Shown in pieces: positions 33,509 through 43,621 of a stretch of 64,000 nt of DNA (position 1 is its first letter; each line of letters starts with the position of its first letter). Source of the stretch: Gracilariopsis chorda (Eukaryota; Rhodophyta; Florideophyceae; Gracilariales; Gracilariaceae); contig NBIV01000026.1 of NCBI GenBank assembly GCA_003194525.1, forward strand, positions 372,001 through 436,000, in the 5' to 3' direction. Made by a program: the position numbers and the translations under genes. The notes beneath the pieces were generated by a model that worked only from the letters and a program-made list of their open reading frames with translations, did no database searches and was not told the DNA's origin.

Positions 33509-34072
33509 ATGGTGAATGTTATTCATTTGATCAAGGACCTCTGCCCGATAGGGTCCAAAATTCTTTTGAAATCGGTATTTGAAGTTATTTCAGGTATCGA
33601 CATGATCCGAGAGGAAACCGATTGCTTCAAAATCGAAAGCGTGTTGAACGAAACGTGTCGCAAAAAAGCAATTACATACAGTTTGGGAGCTTCTGAACAG
33701 CGACACAGAACTACATTGTCGAGAAAAGTCTCAAAATGACTGGCGTTGCACCTTGGGATTCTGTTGGCACATGTCCGCAAACAAAATTTCCCTACCCTCG
33801 TTAAATACAAACGAGAGGGTGATTGGCTTCTCTATCAATGGGGCAATAAGTCCGTAGGAAGTTTTATTGAATTCTTCGACTCAGTGCGAAACCCTCTTTC
33901 CGTTGCCCTTGACCTACCAATAATGGTCTTCATAGCTTTTTTTGTCCATGCCGTGCTGCTTAAGGTTGATGAAGTTGAGCCTGACATCGCCCGCACTATT
34001 GCTATTCTGAAGAAAGGAGTCTCACCATGGACAGATGAAATATCCAATGCTGTCGAATTGTTCAAGCAATAG
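33509..34072 (+). other. unrecognised open region in the cluster core
   Basis: About 188 codons read in one frame with roughly one break. The protein looks natural (SKILLKSVFEVISGIDMIRE; WLLYQWGNKSVGSFIEFFDS; LLKVDEVEPDIARTIAILKK) with balanced composition and no low complexity. I recognise no domain. Lying between inverted copies 3 and 4, it may be the cargo or the movement gene of the element; that is inference. Confidence 0.35.
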
Positions 34073-34220
34073 GAAACTATCTTCCTAATCCGTTACGTTT
34101 ACGATGAAACGCTACGGAAGAGCACAAATCGTGCAAGGGAAACGGAAATGGATGGGGAAAGTTTGCGAGTCCCCGAAGGTCACACTGTTTATGAAAAAGA
34201 CAAGGGTAAGAAGGGCCTTC

Positions 34221-34448
34221 GGCCCTACCACTCTTTCCTGCAGTTGTGACGTCTGCATCTTGCCTGCAGGAAAGAGTGATAGGGCCGGAGCTTGAGCGGT
34301 CACAAACCTGAGAATCAAACGTTTTGGTTGTCCAAAACGTTTGATTATCATTGGTGCAAAGAGTTGGCATACGGAAAGGCTCAAAAAATGAACGTGAAGC
34401 ACGATTTTTGGTGCTGGCGCAGTTTGCGCCAAAAAAACGAAATCGTGC
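34221..34448. repeat. three successive hairpins
   Basis: Hairpin 1: arms 34221-34243 and 34264-34286, 22 of 23 bases paired. Hairpin 2: arms 34313-34327 and 34332-34346, 15 of 15 paired, loop TTGT. Hairpin 3: arms 34399-34407 and 34440-34448, with an inner GGCGCA/TGCGCC stem at 34416-34430. Confidence 0.9.
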
Positions 34449-34504
34449 ATTTTCCTTATTTTCTAAGGGGTGCAAAGGTCGTTGTCGCACAAATCCTTAG
34501 TTAA

Positions 34505-34980
34505 GTTAGACAAGTGGAAACGGAATTAGGCCGTGGGCGGCGCTGCGCGCCGCGTTGTTTTTGTAGCTTTGTGTATTTAGTAGCGTTCGGAGGCTCTCCG
34601 AGCACTTTGCTCACTTGCGCTCGCAATAGCGCTCGTAGAACTACGGGACGCCGCGGCGCCTAGAGTATGTGGAGCGGTAGGGGTTTGTGTTTCGGTGCCT
34701 AAATTGACTGCAGTGCCAGCCAATGATGAGAAAGCACGACACGTTTCTTTGGGTAACTGGGTGGCACTGCAGTCATTATGGGAATGCCAGCCAGTAAGCA
34801 GCAAGCTTTGCTGCTGCTGCTGCTGCTGCTGCTTAATGTTATAATGGCAGGGAGGCGTTGCGCCAAATGGGCGTTTTGCATGGGCAAACGGGGGCGTGCA
34901 AGAGGATTTTGTGGCGCAACGCCTCCATTCAATCACGAACACCCCCCTCATACGCGTATAAATACTTATAGTGGAGAGAT
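34505..34980 (-). repeat. CAG/CCAAT repeat unit, copy 4
   Basis: It is inverted relative to copies 2 and 3. It keeps the GGGCGGCGCTGCGCGCC block (near 34537), GCAGTGCCAGCCAATG, a CTG run (34809-34833) and a TATAAATA near 34957. It ends at the LTR junction. Confidence 0.85.
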
Positions 34981-34982
34981 GC

Positions 34983-35586
34983 TAGTGTACCAATTTAGGT
35001 GAGTGGGACTTCGTCTTCGCGAGCACTAAGTAAAGTTAACCCGATTCTTCGGTCATTCATAACTTTTCAGTTTGATTTGAGGTATCCGGCTCTGGATTGT
35101 GACATCTTTGTGAGGTGTACTACTTCTTGCAGAGGGTCACCGAATTCGGTTCGCTCAATTCACCCGCTCGGTAAACCAGATACCCTGTGTTATAATTTTC
35201 TTGTAATATTTTCTACCGTGTGGTACTGGTACCATCCTTGTATTGGGTAATGCATCCGCTACACCTCGTGCACTTGCACCCACCTTCGGGTCTGTTACCA
35301 CTTTTTGCACACCCTACCGGGTGTTTTTTCTCCTTCCTTGGATGGCACCCTTCACCGGGTATATTGTAAACCGCGCCTTCGTGTGGCACACCGGTCTCTG
35401 TTTTTAACGTCTTTCTGGACCCGGTTCGTCTTTTTTTATCCATCTCTTTGGTCAATCCGAAATACCTACGGAATTACCCCCCGTATTACAGGTATACAGA
35501 GGGCTCTGCCACTGGGTCTGCCTCCACAGGGAACAATGCCCCGGACCGCTTGAGTGTGATACCCAACCTTCGGTTTTTGCACTAAA
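34983..35586 (+). repeat. 5' LTR of chromovirus A, second part
   Basis: The LTR resumes at TAGTGTACC and aligns with 57334-57939, including the shared CACCCGCTCGGTAAACC and GAGTGTGATACCCAACCTTC blocks, and ends TTTGCACTAAA before the primer-binding site at 35589 (TGGTCCGCCGACCTAGAA). Confidence 0.88.
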
Positions 35587-35829
35587 AGTGGTCCGCCGAC
35601 CTAGAAAGGTTGGACGGTGCGCGGTTACTTCAACGGAATAACTATAATTGGTTCACTTCGAAGAAGGAAGACTCACGTGGAAGTCGAAGAACGGGTGATC
35701 AGTTGGACCATCATGTGGTGTTCGAGGGATCCCTGTGAAGATTTGTTTTGTGTTTTGTGCTCCGTTCTTCGGAGATCTCGTAATTGAGCTCTTCAGTACT
35801 TTGAGTGGGTTGGCTGATCAATTGAGAAA

Positions 35830-38800
35830 TGCCACCACCCTCTAAGGGTTCTCTTGCAGGATTGTCAGGCTTTCCTCAGCCTGCTCCACCACGTTTGCGT
35901 GGTTATGCAGTCGAGAATTCAACTACTGATGAGGTAGTTCCGGATGTTCGGAGAGCACCCTATGTGGCTTAAGGTCCACGAGAAGTGGCAATGGTTAATC
36001 AATATGTGGTTGAGACACCGTCAGCGGTTATATGGGGTTGCAATGTTGCGTCGGAGTTATCCCGGCTCGAGTCTCGCTTGGACATCGCTGCTGCGACACA
36101 TGTAGAACTATTTCAGAGTGTAACCGAGCTTAGGGGTAAGGTTGAAGACACCCTGGTTCGGGACGTCTCTAACGATCTACTTCGTTTGAGACAGAACATC
36201 AATTCCATTTTGGAACATCTCGGTACACCCGAGTGTTTTATGAAGGGTTATCAGATATTTAACGATGAAGTTCGTGAAGTGACAGTTCGAATCTACTCAC
36301 GTCTGGATATTCTTGAAGAAACAATCCGTACGGGTGAAGCCGTGGACGAACGTGCTCAAGAACAAGATGCATCAGTTGGTTCGATTCCCCACTCGTGCAA
36401 ACGAAGTCAGCTTAAATCCAAAAAGGGAGTTCTCATCCTTTCGGATTCATCAGGTTCAGACGCTGACAGTCACTCGAGTGACTCCTCTTCAGATTCATCG
36501 ATTTCAAATATAGATCATGGGAGATCTCGCGCGACACTTTCTAAGGCCACATACCACACTCAGGGAGTTATTCGCTCTCGCGACCTTACGCTTCAAGAGC
36601 TAACGCCAACGAATCCTCTTTTCAGGAAACTGTTATCGTATCGATTTTATCGCCTTAACGATTTATCAAATGATCGATCATCACGAGGACCCAGAGAAGT
36701 CAGGGACGATATCAAAAGAAGGAGTCTCAACTTACGGATGCGCTTCAATGGTGAAGACCCAATCTTGGTTCTTGACTTCCTCGCGAGGTTCGTTCAGGAG
36801 GCTGATATACTCGGGATGGGCAAAGAACAAGCGTATGTCGCTCTACCGTACTTTCTGGCCGGTATGGCTGAAGATCAGTTCAATTCCGGTCGTGGATCTT
36901 CCCGTCCATCGGAGGGTGGGTACCCTGTTCGTCAGAAGTAGGTCAATACTTGCTCAGGTTCTACGCAGCTGGAAATGCTTTACACGATGCAATACTTGCT
37001 TTGCGCGATACAAGGCAGAAGCCTGGAGAGACCGAAAAAGTTTATTCGACGCGTTGCAATAAGGCCTTTCACCGTTTTCTTAATGCATATTCCACCCTGG
37101 AACGATGCTCCATGTTTGTAGATGGTCTTGATGTTGCTACGAGAGCTTTGGTTGCTCGCCATCGCGAAGAGAAACGGAGAGTTACCTACTTCTAATTGGT
37201 TCAATTTGCCCAAGCCAAGGGAGATACTTATCATGCTCGACATCCGTCGAGAACTCAACCCTTGAGAGCTCTTCAGGTAGAAGAATCATCCTCGGTGTCA
37301 CTATTGCGCGATAGACCCGCAACCGGTGATAAGGACAACATCCATTTTGCTGGAAGTGACAGCGACTCGTTGGGAACTACGGATCTCCCGTCACCATCGA
37401 CTCCAAAAACGGATGGAGACCCTGCATGTTACAGAGTCGTTCGAGTTCCGGCAGCTCCGCTCGCTTATGCAAACACCAGTACGCGTCAAAACCGTCCGAG
37501 TTGGAAGGACACAACACAACGTCGGATGGACAGTCGACCACCCGATGCTTCAGCCCAGCTGATATGTTTATCTGCTACTTACATGGTCATGTTGCATCCA
37601 AATGCACATTCCCCATGCGGGACGGGTTGGAGATCATGCCACAGTACGACGTCCCATGCCTGAGGAGAAGACTCGTGTTAGGAGTGCGTCATAATAACAG
37701 TAGAAGTTCTTGCAAGCTACCTGTACGGGGTGTGAGCAGACAATGCCGTTCAAACACCTAACCTTGGTAACCCGGTTGAAGACGGAGTACCTGCGAATGG
37801 GTTTCAATGGGGATCCCCCGAAGTGGTCCATCTACCGATTCCGGTGCAACCCGCTTCGAAAAAACTAATTTCGGGAGTTTCCCATTCGGACGGGGCGTCT
37901 TCTGAGCCAAAGTTGAAGATGCCCGAGGCGGAACCGCTTCGCTCCCCAGCTGTTAAAATCCTTACACGGATGATGGCTGAAACAGACGTTGACTCAGACC
38001 AGTTAATGGTTCTAAGTCGACCGTGGGTACGTTCCCGTAATCTTCGTATCCTAGATAGAGCCTTGGTATTGGCCAAGAGAAACTACAAAGTTTATGCCCA
38101 CTTTGGCCTCTCCAACCAGTTCATGTTTCGACAGTTGTCTGCTCTTGATACTAAGGCAGCACCCAACTTGTTCCACGCAGATTCGGTACCACCGACACTT
38201 CGCCGTAACATTCGCTTTGGACGTACGATGGATATTGCCGACGCGAATAACAACCCGCTGAAGACCTGTGGGTATATATCACTTCTATTGATATTAGGGA
38301 CCTGTCACGTACAACTGAACTTCTTTGTATGAAAAAAAGCTCGCAGCACCGGTAATACTCAGTTGTGATTTCTGTGATCGCTTTTTTGAAGCTATTCTCC
38401 CTCCTGCGAAAACAGTGAAGATGGAGAAGGGATCCACCGTGCCCACTGTATGGAAACCGTTGAAACGCGCTACAGGTAAGCGCGTTCCGATACCAGCCGC
38501 AAAGGAGGTTGCTGATATCAATCCGGTTTCCACGAAGCTTCGTATTTGCAAGTCCGTTGCAATACCACCAGAGTGACAGATCTGGGTGTCAGTTGTTACC
38601 AAACAGCAGGGTGTGCACGTCATTCAACCCTTAACTTTACTTTACCACAATCGTCAACTCGCAATTGCGAATGGTGTTGTCTCGGTTGAGCCTGACAAAC
38701 CTTTTCAGGTCTTGGTAGCTAAGTTTGGCCAAACCACCCAGTGCTTAGTCCAAAACCAAGTACTTGGTTCCGTTCTTCCGCACCTGGCAGCAATCGTTCT

Positions 38801-40440
38801 GACGATGGTACCTGCTGCTGAGGTTCTCGGTATCGCAGAACCTAGGGAGAGGGAGACTGCTGGCGACGCAGAAATTGCGCAAGCGAAGACCCATTACTCT
38901 GATTCAGTACCAATGGAATCCCGAAAGGGTATTGCACCGCCCGTTTATGAACAGAAGGATCCTGTCGAGGAGTTGGAAAACTTGGATTTAGGTCATGTCC
39001 CGGACACATCGCGAAAGATTCCGAGGTACGCTGTGGGAGTTTACATCCATGTAGGATGGCTCCCTTGGAAAAATAGGAATAGCGGAACACCGTAATGATC
39101 TCCTCCCAGATACAAGGCCAATCGCACAACAACCATATCGGGTGGGGCGGAGAGCTCGGGAAGAGGAGAAATCTCAAGTCGAGAAGATGCTACGCGCTGG
39201 CGTGTTAGAGCACACTCAATCTTCAGGGGCTTCACCAGTCGTGTTGGTTCCAAAATCCAATGGATCTTGGAGGTTCTGTATTTATTACCGACGTCGTAAT
39301 GCGGTTACCGTCATAGACGTTTATCCGATTCCTTGGATGGACGAATATCTCGACTCAGTTGGGAGTGCTACGCTGTTCATTGCCTTAGACGCCAACTGGG
39401 GTTATTGGCAGGTTCCAATCCAAGAAGATGATCACGATAAAACCGCATTTGTTTGCCACCAAGGATTGGTTCGTTTCAAACGGATGCCGTTCGGGATTAC
39501 TAATTCACACGCTACCTTTCAACGGGCTATCGATATATTGTTATCTTAAACCAAGTGGAAAACCTGCTTAGTATGCCTGGACGATATCATCGTGTTTTCC
39601 GATAAAGCGAATGACCACTTAATCCATGTACGCGACGTCATGCATGTACTGCGCGTTGCAGGAATAACTCTTAGGTTGAAAAAAACGAGAGTCCTTTACA
39701 GATTTTGTGAAGTACCTTGGACATATCATTCGTCCTGGTCAACTCTCTGTGGATGACATTCGAGTTAAATCGCTTAAGAATGCGAAGCATCTGGTGACGC
39801 AGACGGAACTAAGATCCTTCCTTGGATTGTGTAACGTATGCCGACATCCGGTAACGCTGATGGAACTGAGATCCTTCCTTGAATTTTATAACGTATGCTG
39901 ACGTTTTCTACCAGGTTTTGCGGACATCGCAGCCCTCCTTAATAGGCTCCTAAAAAGGGACAACCAGTGAACGTGGTAGCTTTTGGTGACGCAGAATCCA
40001 CTGCTTTCTCCGAGCTTGTGGGTGCTGTTACCTCACCACCAATCTTGGCTCTTTCCAAGCTTGGGCTCTCCTATGAAGTGAACACTGATGCAAGTAATAA
40101 CAAGGTTGGTTGTGCACTACTTCAGATCACAGAATACGGTGTGATAAATCCCATCTAATACTGGTCGAGAAGTTTAGATGTGCACGAACGTAATTACTCG
40201 GTTTCTAAGAAAGATTTTCTTGCCGCTGTATGGGCCTTGACAACGCTCCGACCCTACCTTATGTGTACTTATTTTAAGTTATATACGGACCACACTTGTC
40301 TGCGTTGGCTTTTGGAGATCACTGAACCTTGATGCGTTAGTCCTAACTCTTATCGGAGTTCGATTTCGATGTACTATACAAGAAAGAATCCTCTAATGCT
40401 CACACCGATTCGTTATCCCGACTGAAAAGTAATCCAGAGG
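35830..40440 (+). pseudogene. gag and pol (PR-RT-RNase H) region of chromovirus A (fossil)
   Basis: A gag-like serine-rich region is followed by a knuckle-like motif near 37.57 kb, a protease-like LDT motif near 38.15 kb, RT (YRRRNAVT near 39.28 kb; LDDIIVFS near 39.58 kb) and RNase H (NTDASNNKVGCALLQ near 40.09 kb). Its protein resembles chromovirus B over the whole length. Broken at many points. Confidence 0.85.
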
Positions 40441-40494
40441 CATAACCAACAGCGAATCTGTATAAACCATGGTTTATGGTTGGAGACCGACATG

Positions 40495-40499
40495 GAAGT
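40495..40499. repeat. target-site duplication GAAGT of chromovirus B (left copy)
   Basis: GAAGT directly precedes the 5' LTR and recurs at 52044-52048 directly after the 3' LTR. This proves B inserted into A. Confidence 0.93.
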
Positions 40500-41324
40500 T
40501 GAAGTGCAACGCCCTCAGGGAGGGATTCTGGGTACTTGAACGCTTTCCCGATATTATCGGTTGTGTAGTGTGTATATGAACTACGCCCCACAATGGTGGG
40601 TATGGAAACGTGGGACACGGTTTTGGGTCAATTGGCGGTTGGCCACAGTAGTGGATGTTGCCACGGAATGTGGAGTATTTTAGTTAATTTTATTTATTAT
40701 TTTCACACCCATTTCTGGGAAGCTAGTACTTAGTGCGACGGCACACTGCGGTCGAACCAGTAAACCTTCCCCAACAAGGGACCCCAACCTGGGGAATTGG
40801 CTCTGAGCCTTACCGCCTCCGCGTGTTCTCAACTCCTCCTTGGAGGGAAGCACCGTAGTGTACGGAAGTTCACCCCCCTTGCACATCTAAAGGAGACCCA
40901 TCATTGGGAGTACTAATTGTTCCAAGTGTCTTGGTGTTTCGCCCTGTATAGGGTTATTGTTACCGGCATCGCCGTATTTGTTCGTCGCTCTCGCGACTCA
41001 CTTCGCCCTCTCTTCCTCGTCTTCGCCCTTCCTTTTTCCCCTTTTTAGGGTAGCACCTCCCGCTATCCGCGGCTCTCGTGTGCGCATCGGCTCACACACC
41101 CCCACTTACGTGGAAGCATACCTCTACTGAGGATCACACCCGCTCACGCGGATACCGATTCTTCGCCTTCACCTCCCTGCGCAAGTCGCGACAGGTGTCC
41201 CTGGTCCTACAAACCGGCTTCGCCGTGACACCTCTGGGAGGGCTCTACCCAACTGGGTTCACCTCGTGAGAGGAAGATCCCGAACGTCTTTCGGTGTTTC
41301 TCCCCTTTGGGGCGTTGCACCACA
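40500..41324 (+). repeat. 5' LTR of chromovirus B
   Basis: Begins TGAAGTGCAACGCC and ends GGCGTTGCACCACA, a 12-of-14 terminal inverted repeat with TG...CA ends. Confidence 0.96.
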
Positions 41325-41327
41325 AAG

Positions 41328-41345
41328 TGGTCTCCCGACCTAGAA
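41328..41345 (+). promoter_or_regulatory. primer-binding site of chromovirus B
   Basis: TGGTCTCCCGACCTAGAA begins three bases after the 5' LTR and has the TGG start expected for pairing with a tRNA 3' CCA end. Element A has nearly the same site (35589). I cannot name the tRNA. Confidence 0.7.
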
Positions 41346-41429
41346 TCGGTTTTTGTTTTCCCTCTTACGAGGTTTGTTTTCATTCACCGGAAGTTTCGTG
41401 ATCGTTTCCCGTCGTAACGGTATTTTCTC

Positions 41430-43604
41430 ATGTCGAGAAATCCCTCCGACGCGGAGCCAGTGGTTACGCGTAGTCGCTCCCGCGACAACGCGGACACTTC
41501 CGAAGTTCAGTTCGTACCCCGTAACCCTATACGGACAAGTTCCAGCCGTGCTGGCGCCGCTTCATCGCGGAATGATACCCTCGACCGGGAACCCCGGAAC
41601 CTCCTTTTGCCCTCGTTATCACCCCCGCAGGGGAATGCAGCATCGACTCCGGCTGTTGCCGCAGTGCCCCAGGCACCCCGGCCTGCTCCCGCTGTCGCGG
41701 CTTCAAGCCCCCGTGGAACGGGTGATAACACCACCCAGGGGACTTCCCTGGAATCCCAGGTCCGCGCTCTGTGGACCGCCCATGACACCCTTGTAGGGGA
41801 ACTAAAATCCCTCCAAGAGGTGGTCTCGGCAACCCCCGTAAAGGAGGTCGCCGAGGAACTCCGTATTTTACGGTCTGACGTCAACTCCGTGTTGGAGAGT
41901 TTGGGACAACCCACCGCCTTCATCGAAGGAGTTGAAGCCCGATTTGATCGGATTGGTGCCCGCCTGGAGACGCTGGAGCAGTTCGTCCTCATGGACAAAC
42001 CATCCCCGGGTGATCCGGTCAACGAGGCATCGCACAACGACCAGCTTGCTGGGAAGAAGAAACGCCGTCACCGACGGAAACATCACCGAAAGTATTCGGA
42101 CTCCGATTCTTCGACATCGTCGGACTCACCCCGAAACCATTCGGTTAGCTCGAGCTCCTCGGACTCCGACTCGGAGGACGAGAAGCGAGGCTACTCCTCC
42201 CGCTCGAAGCGGTCATCGGCCACTGAAGGTGTGGTCCGAACCCGCCAGAAGGGGAGAAGACACCCCGGTCTCCGGGAATTGAAACCGACAAACCCGGATT
42301 ACCGGAAGCTTTTATCATACCGGTACTACCGGCTTGAAGATTCGTCACTTGGACGTACGCCCCGTGGTACGGGAAAGGTGCGAGAATGCATTAAGCGAAT
42401 GCAGCTCTCGCTCCGCAACCAGTATTTTACTGGAGAGGACCCAGTCCTAGTACTGGATTTCCTATCCCGCTTTGTAGCGGAGGCCGATATCCTCGGTATG
42501 AATGAGGTACAAGCCTATTTGGCTTTACCGTATTTCTTACGGGGAGTGGCGGAGGACCAATACACCTCTGTCAGAATATCTTCTCGCGCCTCCGAGGGAG
42601 GAGTTACTTGCTGGCCGGAGGCTGTGCAGTATCTTCTGCGCTCCTACGCCACCAACACCGCTATTCAGCAGGCTATCCTCGCTTTGCGAGATACACGCCA
42701 GCGTGCTGGATAGACCGAGACCGATTACTCGGTGCGCCTTAACAAGGCTTTCGACAGATGTGGTAACGTATACCCCGCTGGGGAGCGCAGTACCATGTTC
42801 ATTGATGGTCTTGACCCGGCAATCCGGAGTTTAGTTACCCGTTATCGGGAGGACAAGCGAAGGATCACCTACCTCGAGCTGGTCCAACACGCTCGAGCGG
42901 AAGGGGATGCACTTCGTGCAAGAACTCCGAACAATCGGTTTAAATCCGCCAAGGCGTTGTTGCTGGAAAGCGAAGCTTCTTCTCTCCCGCTCACCGCGGA
43001 TGGGAACCCTGGACAGGGATTTGATACCGTGCATTTAGCGCAGGGGGATGGTGTGTCAATACCCACCAGTGAGTTACCGTCAACGACGGAGATGACCCAT
43101 GATACGGGAACAGAAGATCCCGTTCTATACGGTGGTAACAGTCGGGTTCAACCCCAACGACTCCCGTTTTCAAACGGTCAATCCCGTTATCAACGGCCTG
43201 GATGGACTGACACCCGCCCTGCGGTTCGCTTCTCCGATACTCGGAATAATAATCCGCGTGTCGCGGTGCTGGCTCTCATTTGCCACCTGTGCTATGCCCA
43301 TGGCCATACCTCTCCTCAGTGTATTTGTTCACTGAAAGATATGGCCAAGGTGGTGGCAAATTATGAGGCCCTCGCTCCAGAGGAGAAACGTTCCGTCCCG
43401 ACGGCTTCCTACCTCCGTGCTAAAACGGACTTTTCCCACGCCCTACCACAGACCCCGCGTGCGCGGCAAGCTTCATACACCCCGATTCGGGAGATCACGC
43501 AACCATCCGTTGCAACCCCCGCTTATGCGGATAGAAACCCCCGTCAACGGGATGAAGCACTCGTTGTCGAGGAAACCAACCCACCGCCGAAGGCGGAAAA
43601 CTAA
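41430..43604 (+). pseudogene. gag of chromovirus B
   Basis: The ATG at 41430 opens a protein with an Arg/Ser- and Pro-rich start, a coiled-coil-prone middle (LWTAHDTLVGELKSLQEVV), a Ser/Asp-rich linker with a basic KKKRRHRRKHHRK patch, the capsid-like part (DPVLVLDFLSRFVAEADILG) and a CCHC knuckle near 43.28 kb (CHLCYAHGHTSPQC). It packages the element RNA in such elements. About one break. Confidence 0.85.
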
Positions 43605-43621
43605 CTGAGGGAGTCTCCCCT

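Larger units (their letters stand above)
31319..34982. mobile_element. unclassified 3.66-kb repeat cluster inserted in the LTR
   Basis: Comparison with the uninterrupted 3' LTR shows an extra block here. It contains four copies of a roughly 500-base unit in the order minus, plus, plus, minus: copy 1 at 31319-31850, copy 2 at 31868-32420, copy 3 at 32405-32935, copy 4 at 34505-34980. Copies 2 and 4 end outward with the same motif (ATCTCTCCATTATAAGTA at 31868 and its complement TACTTATAGTGGAGAGAT at 34963-34980), so 31868-34980 may be an element with terminal inverted repeats of about 500 bases. Copies 3 and 4 enclose 32.94-34.5 kb, which holds an open frame and a set of hairpins. No known transposase motif is seen. 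No clear target duplication. Confidence 0.7.
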
